56,879 nt of DNA, from assembly GCA_017443515.1 (NCBI GenBank), contig JAFRXM010000040.1:1-56879 (forward strand), written 5' to 3'. The DNA comes from Bacillota bacterium (GTDB taxonomy: Bacteria > Bacillota > Clostridia > Peptostreptococcales > Anaerovoracaceae). A program made the translations under genes and the position numbers. The first letter of the stretch is position 1. Each line of letters starts with the position of its first letter. Of this stretch, positions 14,458 to 23,728 are shown piece by piece. The notes beneath the pieces are model-generated. The model saw nothing but the letters and a program-made list of their open reading frames with translations. It did not search any database and was not told the origin of the DNA.

Positions 14458-15831
14458 ATGAAAAAGATCATAGCAATAATCATGGCATCAGCGCTTATCC
14501 TGTCTCTTGCAGCCTGTACTTCTGACAACTCTTCTCAGCACGGTCCGGGAGGAACACCTCCGGATATGCCTGGAGGAAACCACAGTCCTGGCGGAGCGCC
14601 GGGAGGAAGCAGGTCCGAAGTCATCTACGCCGGAGCTTCAGAGATAAATACATCAACCAGCGAGAACGGAAAGACATACGCTTCTGATACAGCTGATCAA
14701 AGCGCCCTTATGATAAACACCTCTGAAGATGTAACTATCACTGACCCGACAGTAAACAAGACCGGCGACTCCGAAAGCGGAGACAACTGCAACTTCTATG
14801 GCCAGAACGCCGCAGTTCTTGTGATGGGCGGCTCTGCGACCACCATAACAGGCGGAACCATTACTTCCAACGCTTCGGGAGCAAACGGAGTATTCTCCTA
14901 CGGAGGAAACGGCGGACAGAACGGTGCTTCGGGAGACGGAACAATAGTTATTATTAAGGATACCGTGATCACAACAAGCGGAAGCGGATCCGGCGGTATA
15001 ATGACCACCGGCGGCGGAATAACAAAAGCTTACGATCTGACAGTTACAACATCCGGCCAGTCTTCTGCCGCGATACGCACAGACCGCGGCGGCGGGACCG
15101 TATTTGTTGACGGCGGCAGCTATACATCCAACGGACTTGGATCACCTTCCATCTATTCAACGGCAGATATAACTGTCGAAAACGCAGCGCTTACTTCAAA
15201 CCTGTCAGAAGGCGTATGCATAGAAGGTCTCAACTCGATCACACTCAACAACTGTGATCTTACTGCTAACAATACAAAATGCAACGGAAACGCCACGTTC
15301 CTGGACAGCATAATGATATACCAGTCGATGTCCGGTGACTCAAAGAGCGGAACATCATCCTTTACCATGACAGGCGGAAGCCTCACAAGCAAAAACGGAC
15401 ATGTGTTCCATGTTACGAATACCAGTGCGGTAATAACCCTGTCCGGAGTAAAGATAACAAATGAAGACAGCAGTAACGTGCTCCTTTCCGTCTGCGATGA
15501 CGGATGGAGCGGAGGAAGCAATAAGGCAGTCCTTAAAGCCGCGTCCCAGACGCTTTCCGGAGCGGTTCTTGTCGGAAGCAATTCGGGCCTGACCCTGGAC
15601 CTTACAGACGGCTCTTCCTTTGAAGGATATGTGAGCGGAAAGATCACCAATGCCGGAGGAAAGACCGTATCCACCGAAGTAGGAACTGTTTCCGTGACAC
15701 TTGACGGCAGCAGCACATGGACACTAACCGCAGACAGCTATATAACTGAATTCAGCGGCAGTGCTGAGAATATCATAAGTAACGGATACACACTGTATGT
15801 AAACGGAATAGCGCTGACAGGAACAAAGTAG
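14458..15831 (+). CDS. Secreted beta-helix lipoprotein
   Basis: The 457-residue protein has a lipoprotein signal peptide ending LSLAAC (acylated Cys about 20), then a flexible Gly/Pro-rich linker (HGPGGTPPDMPGG). A long repetitive region follows of short Thr/Ser/Gly strands such as TITGGTITSNASG and FTMTGGSLTS, typical of right-handed parallel beta-helices. The wording resembles polysaccharide-binding Cthe_2159-like proteins, but that is from memory and uncertain. GAAAGGAT precedes ATG 14458. The gene is single and uses more AT-rich codons than its neighbours. The likely role is surface binding of a glycan. Confidence 0.72.
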   Translation: MKKIIAIIMASALILSLAACTSDNSSQHGPGGTPPDMPGGNHSPGGAPGGSRSEVIYAGASEINTSTSENGKTYASDTADQSALMINTSEDVTITDPTVNKTGDSESGDNCNFYGQNAAVLVMGGSATTITGGTITSNASGANGVFSYGGNGGQNGASGDGTIVIIKDTVITTSGSGSGGIMTTGGGITKAYDLTVTTSGQSSAAIRTDRGGGTVFVDGGSYTSNGLGSPSIYSTADITVENAALTSNLSEGVCIEGLNSITLNNCDLTANNTKCNGNATFLDSIMIYQSMSGDSKSGTSSFTMTGGSLTSKNGHVFHVTNTSAVITLSGVKITNEDSSNVLLSVCDDGWSGGSNKAVLKAASQTLSGAVLVGSNSGLTLDLTDGSSFEGYVSGKITNAGGKTVSTEVGTVSVTLDGSSTWTLTADSYITEFSGSAENIISNGYTLYVNGIALTGTK

Positions 15832-15844
15832 GAAAAGTCAGCTC

Positions 15845-15862
15845 CTGTAAATATGTTTACAG
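15845..15862. terminator. Hairpin between convergent genes
   Basis: CTGTAAA and TTTACAG form a seven-bp stem with a TATG loop. It overlaps the stop codon of the esterase gene and has no T-run, so termination is uncertain. Confidence 0.3.
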
Positions 15863-16711
15863 AACAGCTTTAAGAAAATCCGTGACGATGCGGTCCGCAA
15901 AGGCTCCGGTCTCGTTGAAGAAGCCGTGCCCTGCCCCGCTGGTGACTTTGTATGTTACCGCGGCAGGAGCGCTGCCTTCTTCGGCAGGCCTTGCCGCGTA
16001 GACATTGCGGGTCTTTTCGGAATAGCCTATGGGCACCACATCGTCAGAATCCCCGTGCAGTATCAGCACGGGGCCTTTGTATTTCGGGATCTCATGCCAG
16101 GTGTCGAGATCCCAGATGTCCTGCGCGAAACACTTACCCAGCAGGATGTCCCTGCGCGGCTGGTCTTTTATTGCATCGTAGAAGCCGAAACTGCTGTGGA
16201 CTTCGTCGCGTATGTTGAAAGCCGGATAGAACAGGACGAGCGCTGCCGGGACAGGAAGATCCGGCTGCTTTGCTTCCCTGTTTGCCTCTGCGATGGCCGC
16301 AGCAGCCAGCGCCGCAACGTAGCCTCCCATGCTCTCGCCCCACAGCACGATGCGCCCGGGATCGACGAACTCCTGGCTCAATACCGCATTAAACACGGCG
16401 ATCATGTCGTCCCTTTCGGTCACGACCGACATATCTTCCGTGCGCCCCTGGCTTTTGGCAAAAGGCGTTCCACCGCAGAAATCAAAAGATATGGACGCGA
16501 AGCCTTCTTTAGCGTAGCGCTCCGCGCAGTTGAGGTTATCCTGGTACGACCCGCCGTAGCCGTGTCCTATGATGATGGTGGGGAATCTAAGAGCCCCAGC
16601 TTCATCGCGCGCCGCAAGCTGCGTATTTTCCGGTATGTAGGCCAGGCAGTAGATATCCAGGCCGTTCCGCCTTGCGTGAAACTCTTTTTCCTTAAAACAG
16701 CTCATGGTCAT
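15857..16711 (-). CDS. Alpha/beta hydrolase (acyl/aryl esterase or peptidase-like)
   Basis: The 284-residue protein has the oxyanion motif GHGYGG, nucleophile elbow GESMGG, acid strand LHGDSDDVVP and catalytic His in GAGHGF, giving a complete Ser-Asp-His triad. There is no signal peptide. The ATG at 16711 overlaps the GH2 stop (ATGA); ATG 16705 has better spacing to AGGAAGG and may be the true start. Last gene of the eight-gene operon and next to a GH2 glycosidase, so it may remove acyl groups from the same glycan. That is inference. Confidence 0.8.
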   Translation of the reverse strand: MTMSCFKEKEFHARRNGLDIYCLAYIPENTQLAARDEAGALRFPTIIIGHGYGGSYQDNLNCAERYAKEGFASISFDFCGGTPFAKSQGRTEDMSVVTERDDMIAVFNAVLSQEFVDPGRIVLWGESMGGYVAALAAAAIAEANREAKQPDLPVPAALVLFYPAFNIRDEVHSSFGFYDAIKDQPRRDILLGKCFAQDIWDLDTWHEIPKYKGPVLILHGDSDDVVPIGYSEKTRNVYAARPAEEGSAPAAVTYKVTSGAGHGFFNETGAFADRIVTDFLKAVL

Positions 16712-18399
16712 CCTTCCTGCCGCACGGCTGCGGCCAGCTTTTTTGAGATCTTCCGCATGGCGTCCTTATCGACCTTGCAGACGGTTCGGTCGTAGGTGTA
16801 GAGGCCGTTGATCTCGTCCTCTATGTCCGAAAGCTGCGTGTATATACAGCCGCAGCAGCCCAGCGGGACAGCCGGTATTATCATCTTTCCATAAAGGGCG
16901 GCTATGCGCTCTGTAAGCTCTTTGCTGTCCTTGCACTTGCCGTAGCCGTAGGTCTTTCGCTCCTGAACGGGGTTTAGCGGACCGGGAACACCGTGCCCTC
17001 CGGCTTCGAGGCTGTAGCCTCCGCACTCGCTTATGAAAAGCGGCCTTCCGCCTTTGCCGCCCTTTTTTATAGTTGGTGTGCGGAAGTAAATGTGCCTGCT
17101 GTCGAAGTCAGACTTTTCCTGCGCGAACCAGCCCGAGGTGCTGTCCACAAGGCGCGTTTTGTCCCAGGCTTTGAACATACCGAAGAGGCAGTCCGAATCG
17201 AACTGGCCCCAGCCTTCGTTGAAAATGGTCCATGCGACTATGCACGGGTGGTTATAAAGGTGCTGCACTGTCTTTTCGCAGTGCTCTATGAAGTATTTTT
17301 CGCGAGGGCCGCGCAAAGCGATGCTGTCGGAACGGTTTACGCCGATGGTAGGCAGTATGGTGTCCCGGAAAAAGCTGTATTCTCCGCTGTTTACCATGTC
17401 CTGCATCACCAGCATGCCAAGGCGGTCGCACTGGTAGTAGAACTCTTCCGGCTCGATCTTGATGTGCTTTCTGAGCAGGTTGAAACCGAGCTCCTTCATG
17501 CGAAGGATGTCACGGGAGTACTCCTCCGGGTCTTCGGGAAGCATGAGGCCTGGGGCAAAATAGCCCTGGTCCAGAACTCCGTGAAGGAATACTGGCTTTC
17601 CGTTCAGGCAGACCCTGTTTACGCCGCCAATGCTGCGTATATCTATGGTGCGAAGCGCAAAGTAGACTTCCACTTCGTCCCGGCCTGCGGTGATGACCGC
17701 GGTGTAGAGGAACGGGTCGTCCGGGGTCCAAAGATGCGGGGCTTTGGGTTCTATCCTGAAGCTCTGAAACCCTTCGCCGGAAGGATCATGCAGTACGGAG
17801 TATTCTGCAGCGATCTCCTCTTCGGCTAACTCCTGCGCCGCACCGTTTTTGCATCCCGACAGCCTGATCTTTGCCTTCTGGGGGCAGTCGACTTCTACAG
17901 TAACGCCTTCAAGGTCCGGGGTAATGCGGACGCTGCGGATGTAGTCTTTTGGTACCTGTTCTATCCAAACGCTCTGCCACAGGCCGGACATGGGCGTATA
18001 CCACATCCCGCCGCGCTTTTTCTTCTGTTTGCCGTACGGGTAGAGGTGGTCCAGACGGTCCTGTACGCGCACTTCAAGCACGTTGACGCCGTCGACTGCG
18101 ATATCAGAAATGTCGAATTCAAAAGGAAGGTAGCCGCCCTCGTGGATACCTATATCGATCCCGTTGAGCTTTACGTCCGCGATCTGGTCGGCAGCCTCAA
18201 AATGCAAAAGTACCAGCTCATCTTCGCGCCTGAAATCAAAGCAGGTCTGATAGAACAGATCCTGCTCGCTGCGGCACGACGGCACGGTGCAGAGCCCTCC
18301 GCCGGGCAACTCTTCGCCCTGCAGCATCCACTCACCGCAGAGGCTCTGCCAGCTTTTGCGCCTCAGCTGAGGCCTGGGATAAACGTCTTTCCAGTCCAT
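16708..18399 (-). CDS. Glycoside hydrolase family 2 protein, cytoplasmic
   Basis: The 563-residue protein has an N-terminal jelly-roll sugar-binding domain (about 15-150), an immunoglobulin-like domain (about 155-250) and a TIM barrel with acid/base Glu in FNEGWGQ and probable nucleophile Glu in FISECGG. It is shorter than LacZ and closer in size to glucuronidase/mannosidase-type GH2. No signal peptide is present, so it acts on imported sugar. The MFS transporter two genes upstream is the likely importer. Specificity cannot be read from the sequence. Confidence 0.85.
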   Translation of the reverse strand: MDWKDVYPRPQLRRKSWQSLCGEWMLQGEELPGGGLCTVPSCRSEQDLFYQTCFDFRREDELVLLHFEAADQIADVKLNGIDIGIHEGGYLPFEFDISDIAVDGVNVLEVRVQDRLDHLYPYGKQKKKRGGMWYTPMSGLWQSVWIEQVPKDYIRSVRITPDLEGVTVEVDCPQKAKIRLSGCKNGAAQELAEEEIAAEYSVLHDPSGEGFQSFRIEPKAPHLWTPDDPFLYTAVITAGRDEVEVYFALRTIDIRSIGGVNRVCLNGKPVFLHGVLDQGYFAPGLMLPEDPEEYSRDILRMKELGFNLLRKHIKIEPEEFYYQCDRLGMLVMQDMVNSGEYSFFRDTILPTIGVNRSDSIALRGPREKYFIEHCEKTVQHLYNHPCIVAWTIFNEGWGQFDSDCLFGMFKAWDKTRLVDSTSGWFAQEKSDFDSRHIYFRTPTIKKGGKGGRPLFISECGGYSLEAGGHGVPGPLNPVQERKTYGYGKCKDSKELTERIAALYGKMIIPAVPLGCCGCIYTQLSDIEDEINGLYTYDRTVCKVDKDAMRKISKKLAAAVRQEG

Positions 18400-18422
18400 A
18401 GAATTCCCCGCTCCTTAAGAGC

Positions 18423-19115
18423 CTACCACTCGTCGGACGGCAGGATAACGTCGTCCTCAAAGATCTCGCGTATGATGGCCTTCTCTTCGGACGGCTTTAC
18501 CGGCTCATCCTCGAAGCGCTCCTTGAACGTGACCTTGACGCTCGCAAGCTGAGCCGCCTCGGTACGCGCCTCCTTAAGATCCCGCCGGTCGAACAGCAGG
18601 CAGTCCGTAAGCTCCCACACGAAGACCCAGAACAGTATGAACACCACCTCTACGATGACGCTGAGCACGCCGCCGGAAAACCTTGAACTGATGAACACCA
18701 TGCCGGCAAACACCAAAGCCATGATTATGAGGAATATAGCCCTTCCCTTGTTCTTTTCCAGGGCCATCTGGGTGTCGCCCATCTTGAGGGCGTAGTAGTC
18801 GGCGATGGTCTCCTCTATGGCGTCCTGCTGCGCCTTGGTGAAGCGGTGACCACAGATCTCCAGAACTATGGGATACTCCGTAGGTATGTAGTTGGCGTTC
18901 TGCTCCACGAACCTCGCGAAGTGACCGTTGATCCATTCGTATCCCTCCACGGAGAGGCGGTCTATGATGTCGTAGTAGCCCGAAACGTTGCATGAGATGT
19001 AGGCAAGGCCGTGGTCGACGTAGATATCCTTTACGAACTTGTCCAGGTCTACGCTCTTTTTGCTGAATTTCTTTAAATTTTCCCTGAGCCTGCGGCTCTT
19101 TCTGTCGAATAACAT
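18423..19115 (-). CDS. Membrane protein of unknown function with two central helices
   Basis: The 230-residue protein has a basic N-terminal stretch (RKSRRLRENLKKF), a soluble region of about 120 residues, two adjacent hydrophobic helices (about 125-170) and an acidic C-terminal tail (EDDVILPSDEW). I do not recognise a family. It lies four bases after the MFS gene and 24 before the GH2 gene, within the same operon. Confidence 0.6.
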   Translation of the reverse strand: MLFDRKSRRLRENLKKFSKKSVDLDKFVKDIYVDHGLAYISCNVSGYYDIIDRLSVEGYEWINGHFARFVEQNANYIPTEYPIVLEICGHRFTKAQQDAIEETIADYYALKMGDTQMALEKNKGRAIFLIIMALVFAGMVFISSRFSGGVLSVIVEVVFILFWVFVWELTDCLLFDRRDLKEARTEAAQLASVKVTFKERFEDEPVKPSEEKAIIREIFEDDVILPSDEW

Positions 19116-19118
19116 CTT

Positions 19119-20360
19119 TTATTTCCCTTTCGTTCCGGCTCTTGGGATCAGGGCGAGGACCGCTGCCAGTACGACGGCAACGATGAAGGCTGCCAGCCAT
19201 ATGCTGCGGTTCGGCAAAAAGCTGGTCGTGCCGTCGCTGTTTGTGATGAGCTCGGCGTTCTTCAGAACCGCCGCGCCAATCGCAGGCCCAATGAGCCCGG
19301 GCACGAACACCTGCCCTATTATCCTGACGCCCTGGAACTGGCCCGCGCGGTTTTCGGGGATAAGATCCCTTATCTGCGCACCGAAGACCGACATGCCTGT
19401 AAGATATCCGCTCATCATCAGAAGAGAGCCGATGAACACCGGTACCGTGCTGCGGAAGAAGAACAGCAGCACGTAGCCTGCCAGAAGCATAGCAAGGCTC
19501 GGAACTATGCTTGTCTTAAAGCCTTTGCTGTCGTAGACCCTGCCGTAGAGTGCGGTCACCACTGCCGCTACGATTATAGCAGGCGCCATTATGAGCACGT
19601 AGTTCGGCATCTTAAGGGTCTGCTCGTAGTAGATTATCAGGTAAGGCATGAATACCTGTATGGAGATGCCGAACACCGCGAAAGCGCCAAGCACTGCATA
19701 CAGGCGCCTGTTTGCCTTAACTGTGGACGGCCTGAAGCTGTAAGCCAGCACCTGCCCTATGGGCTGCGAGCTCTTCTTAAGGTCCGGCGCGTCCTCTATT
19801 ATGAACCAGCCGACTATGCCTATCACAGTGGTCGCTATGCCTATGATGTAGTAAATGGCTGTCCAGCTGCCGCGCTCGTCCAGATTGAAGCTCATAAAGC
19901 CGCCGAACACCACCAGTATGGACACTAAAGGCATCATGGAGTTGAAGCCTTCTATGCGCCCACGGTTGGTCTCATCGCCGCGGTCAGTAAGCCACGCGTT
20001 GTATGCCGCGTCGTTGGCGGTCGATCCGAAGAAGGTCATAACGCAGTCCATGACTATAGTTAACATAACGCTTTTTATGTACGCGAAGCTGATTATAGAT
20101 ATGCCCCAGATGATGTATCCTACGCTCATGAAGGCTTTGCGTTTTCCGACCTTGTCGGAGACGGCCCCCATTATGATAGTCGTAAGCGCTGCCACTACCG
20201 CGCTTGCCATTACCATCGCGGATATCTGGGAAGCGCTGGCGTGGAACATCTTGTAGATGAACACGTTGAAATACATGTTTTCGACCACCCACGCCACCTG
20301 GCCCATAAGGCCGAAGACCAGCATGGCGGTCCAGAATTTTCTGCCAAGTTTAGTCTGCAT
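19119..20360 (-). CDS. MFS transporter
   Basis: The 413-residue protein has about twelve membrane helices. The family loop GAVSDKVGKRK between helices 2 and 3 is clear, and DAAYNAWLTDRGDETNRGRIEG resembles sugar-cation symporter members. I start at ATG 20360, whose A is the last base of the SDR stop (TAATG), rather than eight codons earlier. The context of GH2 and esterase suggests import of a glycoside. Confidence 0.8.
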   Translation of the reverse strand: MQTKLGRKFWTAMLVFGLMGQVAWVVENMYFNVFIYKMFHASASQISAMVMASAVVAALTTIIMGAVSDKVGKRKAFMSVGYIIWGISIISFAYIKSVMLTIVMDCVMTFFGSTANDAAYNAWLTDRGDETNRGRIEGFNSMMPLVSILVVFGGFMSFNLDERGSWTAIYYIIGIATTVIGIVGWFIIEDAPDLKKSSQPIGQVLAYSFRPSTVKANRRLYAVLGAFAVFGISIQVFMPYLIIYYEQTLKMPNYVLIMAPAIIVAAVVTALYGRVYDSKGFKTSIVPSLAMLLAGYVLLFFFRSTVPVFIGSLLMMSGYLTGMSVFGAQIRDLIPENRAGQFQGVRIIGQVFVPGLIGPAIGAAVLKNAELITNSDGTTSFLPNRSIWLAAFIVAVVLAAVLALIPRAGTKGK

Positions 20361-21121
20361 TATTCGATACCCTGCTGTTTGCACCAGATATTCATCACCG
20401 TATCCACCGGAAGGTGCTTAACGAGAGCCACCTGCCTGCGTACCGGCGCACCAAGGATGGACACGGTCTTCTTCTTTTTGAGGTCTTCCATGGCCTGGAC
20501 GGCTACTTCCGAGGCTTCGTACCAGCGGTCCACATACCTTATGTAGCGGTCGTGTTCCGCGGCAGCCTGGAATTCCGTCTTTATCCAGCCGGGGCAGACG
20601 CACATAACGTGTATGCCGCTGGGTTTAAGCTCCCGGCCTATGGCTCTGGAAAAACTCAGGACCGCGGCTTTGGACGCGCCGTAGACCGACTGGTAAGGCA
20701 CGGGCTGCCAGGCGGAATTTGAGCCGATATTGACTATGCTGCAGCCGGCCTTCATGTAGGGAAGGCTCACCCTGCATATGGCTGTAAGCGCTATGGTGTT
20801 GAGCCTTAGGCAGTTTATCTGCGCGTCAAGATCGCTTTTAGAAAAAGGCCCGAAAGCACCGCAGCCGGCGGCGTTTACCAAAAGCTTTATGACCGGTCTT
20901 TCCGCCTCCAGCAGCGCTTTATATTGCTGCACAAAGCTTTCGTCCGCAAGGTCCAAAGGGACGCATTTAAGGCTGTGGCTGCACTTTTCCTTAAGCTCTT
21001 CGAGTCTTTCCCTGCGCCTTGCAATGACCCAGATCTGCTCTATTTCAGCCAGTTTGTCGGCTTCGTATACGAATTCTCTTCCTATTCCGGAGGAAGCTCC
21101 GGTGATGACTGCTATGTTCAT
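20360..21121 (-). CDS. Short-chain dehydrogenase/reductase
   Basis: The 253-residue protein has the cofactor loop TGASSGIG (8-15), NAAG (about 84) and the catalytic set Ser (IGSNSAW), Tyr and Lys (YGASK), followed by PGWIKTEF. It is a classical SDR with an Arg-rich second strand (ARRRERL), which favours NADPH. It ends one base into the MFS gene. The substrate is unknown. Confidence 0.88.
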   Translation of the reverse strand: MNIAVITGASSGIGREFVYEADKLAEIEQIWVIARRRERLEELKEKCSHSLKCVPLDLADESFVQQYKALLEAERPVIKLLVNAAGCGAFGPFSKSDLDAQINCLRLNTIALTAICRVSLPYMKAGCSIVNIGSNSAWQPVPYQSVYGASKAAVLSFSRAIGRELKPSGIHVMCVCPGWIKTEFQAAAEHDRYIRYVDRWYEASEVAVQAMEDLKKKKTVSILGAPVRRQVALVKHLPVDTVMNIWCKQQGIE

Positions 21122-21146
21122 GTATTTTCTCCGATCCTGCCGCTTC

Positions 21147-22367
21147 TCACCTCTCCAGGAGCCACTTCTTTCCGTCCTTCATTACCATGAGAGGGCCGTT
21201 TAAGGTCTCGATGATCTCCCCGCCGGGGTACCTCCGGAGCACCGTGCCCTCGCGGTAATCCGGGTCCTCGAACCACCTTGAGAATATCAGAACGTCTCCG
21301 TCGCGGCAGTCGAAAGTTTCGGTATTGCCGAGCTCGAACTCGCCCTTATCCGGCCAGACGACCTGGAAGCGCTTGTCCGGGCCCTGCCTTGTGAGGACCA
21401 GCGGCGCAGTGTCGAGCATCAGATTGTAGCAGTCCGGGACCTCATCCAGCGACAGCTGCGCGAAGACTTCCGCAGAGCGGAGATCCTCGCTGCATCGGTA
21501 GATGAAGATGCGGCGGGCCTCAAAGTCCACGAGCAGGAAGTACACGCGGCCTTCCCACACTGCGGGCTTTCCGAAATACTGCCCTGCTTCGGCAAACAGC
21601 GGCTCGAAGACCCTTCCGTCCGCAAGCGATACGAATATGAGCCTGTTGCTTCTTATGCCGCTGCCGGAATCATAGATCTCCTCGGCCTCGTAGAGATCTC
21701 CGGAGGTGTGGTCCGTGCCCCAGTAGAGATTCTTTTCAGCATCCAGAAGCTCCAGGTAGCTTATGGAGCCTGTGCTGAGCGGCTTTATCTGCATTTTATA
21801 GTCTTCTGATGTCATGATCCTGTGTTCGTCCTTTTCTATAGTTCCTGTCTGGGTAGAATACTCGCCGAACGAATGGTGCCTGAAGCCGCACTTTTCCTGA
21901 ACGCGGGCGGACTGCCTGTTGCGGGTGAAATGGCTGCATGTGACGGCGTCCAGGCCGAGCTCGTTAAAGAGCCAGTCCAGCACGGCGTTCACGGCCTCCG
22001 GCATTATCCCAAGGCCCCAGTAGTCCTTGGAAAGCACAAAACCTAACTCGCGGACCTTAAGATCAGCAAGTTCCGGGTAATACTTTTCCTTGTATTCTTC
22101 TATTCCGAGCGATCCGATGACTTTGCCCGGCTGCAGCAGGCCAGGCCCTCTGTACTCTATTGCAAAGGTCCTTTTATGGTCTATGAAGCGCTGAAGTATG
22201 GCCTCGGAATCCTCTATGCTGCGGTGATGCCCCCAGCCAGCCATCTCGCCGACCCCGGGCACGGAAGCGTACTCGAAAAAGTCGTCCAGGTCCGAACGCC
22301 TCCACGGGCGCAGGACAAGCCGCTCGGTTCTGATTATTGTATTGGAAACATCTATCTGCGCGTTCAT
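21147..22367 (-). CDS. GNAT acetyltransferase fused to a C-terminal beta-rich domain
   Basis: Of 406 residues, 1-190 form a RimJ/RimL-like GNAT domain (TERLVLRPWRRSDL at the start, RELGFVLSKDYWGLGIMPEA with the acetyl-CoA loop, RNRQSARVQEKCGF near its end). Residues 195-406 are a second domain of repeated beta-strand pairs (KNLYWGTDHTSGDLYEAEE, NRLIFVSLADGRVFEPL, GRVYFLLVDFE) that looks like part of a beta-propeller. I do not recognise this pairing. The start follows the RNase M5 gene by three bases, with AAGGAT inside that gene. Confidence 0.75.
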   Translation of the reverse strand: MNAQIDVSNTIIRTERLVLRPWRRSDLDDFFEYASVPGVGEMAGWGHHRSIEDSEAILQRFIDHKRTFAIEYRGPGLLQPGKVIGSLGIEEYKEKYYPELADLKVRELGFVLSKDYWGLGIMPEAVNAVLDWLFNELGLDAVTCSHFTRNRQSARVQEKCGFRHHSFGEYSTQTGTIEKDEHRIMTSEDYKMQIKPLSTGSISYLELLDAEKNLYWGTDHTSGDLYEAEEIYDSGSGIRSNRLIFVSLADGRVFEPLFAEAGQYFGKPAVWEGRVYFLLVDFEARRIFIYRCSEDLRSAEVFAQLSLDEVPDCYNLMLDTAPLVLTRQGPDKRFQVVWPDKGEFELGNTETFDCRDGDVLIFSRWFEDPDYREGTVLRRYPGGEIIETLNGPLMVMKDGKKWLLER

Positions 22368-22370
22368 GGT

Positions 22371-23036
22371 CTATCCTTTTCCGGAAGCTTCCGGGGATCT
22401 CATTGCGGCAGCCAGTTCTTCCAGGCTGATGCCAAAGCTGTTTAAGCGTCGCAGGAAGGTTCTGGCGTTTGCCGTGCCAATGCCAAGTGCAGCTCCGGCC
22501 CTTGCCCTTTTTTGTGCGCTGCCCTCGCCCCCGGCAAGCCCCAGCTCCACCAGATCCTGAAATTGGGGACGGTTCTGATTTTCATTTTTCCAGTTAATAC
22601 CATTATGCAAGCGAGAACCGTCCCCATTTTTCACGGGACCGTCCCCGGTTTCACTATCCCCGGTTTCGATCTCACAGCAGGCGGCTTCGAGGGCCCGCAG
22701 GATGTCCGCGGGCTTTGCGTTTTCTATGCCTATATCGCCGGACTTTTCAGCCTGGCTCTGTGTAAGGTACGCGTGCTGTGCCCTTGGAAACAGCCCCGTA
22801 AGGCGCTCCCTTATCTGCCTTCCTGCATGGTCCGGGTCGGTAAATATGACTATTCCGGTCTTTTCGTACGCGGCCGAAATAAGATCCAGAGTCTGCTGGG
22901 TGATACCGTAGCCGTGGGTCCAGAGCACGTTAGCGTCCACGGCGGCAAGGACCGCCGACATGTCGTCGCGGCCCTCCACGACTATAGTCTGGCGGACTCT
23001 GGGGCGTTCCGCGTCCTTACGATCTTCCGCGCTCAC
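22371..23036 (-). CDS. rnmV: Ribonuclease M5 with an in-frame repeat insertion
   Basis: The 221-residue protein starts at GTG 23036, overlapping the Nudix stop (GTGA), with GGAGG seven bases upstream. RNase M5 matures 5S rRNA. The Toprim domain shows IVVEGRDD (Glu21) and FTDPDHAG (Asp67, Asp69). The C-terminal part, ending NARTFLRRLNSFGISLEEL, matches the helical M5 tail. Between them, residues about 125-160 (GDSETGDGPVKNG, then INWKNENQNRPQFQ) are encoded by nested GAACCGTCCC hairpin repeats. The reading frame is kept and both flanking domains look intact, so the enzyme may still work with the extra loop. Confidence 0.88.
   Translation of the reverse strand: MSAEDRKDAERPRVRQTIVVEGRDDMSAVLAAVDANVLWTHGYGITQQTLDLISAAYEKTGIVIFTDPDHAGRQIRERLTGLFPRAQHAYLTQSQAEKSGDIGIENAKPADILRALEAACCEIETGDSETGDGPVKNGDGSRLHNGINWKNENQNRPQFQDLVELGLAGGEGSAQKRARAGAALGIGTANARTFLRRLNSFGISLEELAAAMRSPEASGKG
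22558..22584 (+). repeat. GGGACGGTTC hairpin repeat, copy 5, inside rnmV
   Basis: The unit TGAAATTGGGGACGGTTCTG ending ATTTTCA is nearly identical to copy 1, with one A fewer. It is in frame within the RNase M5 gene. Confidence 0.85.
22613..22667 (-). repeat. Nested GAACCGTCCC/GGACCGTCCC repeats, copies 6 and 7, inside rnmV
   Basis: Copy 6 (22613-22633) is GAGAACCGTCCCC plus arm ATTTTTCA. Copy 7 (22635-22654) is GGGACCGTCCCCGGTTTCAC. Read on the minus strand, GAAACCGGGGA (22667-22657) precedes TGAAACCGGGGACGG, a partial duplication of the arm like that at copy 2. Confidence 0.8.
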
Positions 23037-23728
23037 AGCTCTTCCTCCCAGAGCCCTGAAACGAAATACATCAGGGCTACCCAGGTGTAGACAGAGTAAA
23101 AGATCCCCTCATCGTCCCTGCCCTGCCTCAGAATGCGTAGCGCGTCGGAGCGGCTGTACAGAGTGTAGTCTCCGATCAGCTCCGCGCCTTCTTCGCCGTC
23201 GGAATTGAAGACCGATTCGTCCTCTATATCGGCGACCGCGCAGACTATGCTGTTGCTTTCGTCTGTCATGCCCGGAGAGCTGAAAGCCAACGGGTTTACG
23301 ACAAATATCCTGTCCGTGCTCTTAAGTTCCAGCCCGGTCTCTTCTTTGATCTCGCGGCGCGCTGTAGCAAGCTGCGGCACAGGTTCGCCCTTATCCGAAG
23401 GATCCATAAGCCCTGCAGGGGGGCTCAGCAAAAACTGGCCCACCGGATAGCGAAACTCTTTGGTAAGGAGCAGCTTAGGGACCCTTCTGCCATTATCTGC
23501 TGCAGTTCCGTCCGCACATTCCGGCACGCGGACTATAACTATGCATGTTACCGCATCCGGCAGCATGGATCTGAATTCCTCGTCGGAGCACAGAGCTGCA
23601 ATGGCGCTTCCGCGGCGGCTCACGCTGTAGTAGTGCTTAAGGCCTTCATATCCGAGGTCTGAAACGCTTATGTATCTAGTCTCAAGAAGCGGCATTACCC
23701 GCTTAGGATCCAGTTCCGGCTTTTTCAT
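23033..23728 (-). CDS. Nudix hydrolase, ADP-ribose pyrophosphatase-like
   Basis: The 231-residue protein starts at ATG 23728 (MKKPELD) with AAGG eight bases upstream. A TTG two codons earlier is less likely. The Nudix box is recognisable as PAGLMDPSDKGE followed by ARREIKEETGLEL, with a slightly longer spacer than the classical G-x5-E-x7-REUxEExGU. The PAG-loop and FSSPGMTDE resemble ADP-sugar pyrophosphatases. It heads the eight-gene operon and overlaps rnmV. Confidence 0.82.
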   Translation of the reverse strand: MKKPELDPKRVMPLLETRYISVSDLGYEGLKHYYSVSRRGSAIAALCSDEEFRSMLPDAVTCIVIVRVPECADGTAADNGRRVPKLLLTKEFRYPVGQFLLSPPAGLMDPSDKGEPVPQLATARREIKEETGLELKSTDRIFVVNPLAFSSPGMTDESNSIVCAVADIEDESVFNSDGEEGAELIGDYTLYSRSDALRILRQGRDDEGIFYSVYTWVALMYFVSGLWEEEL

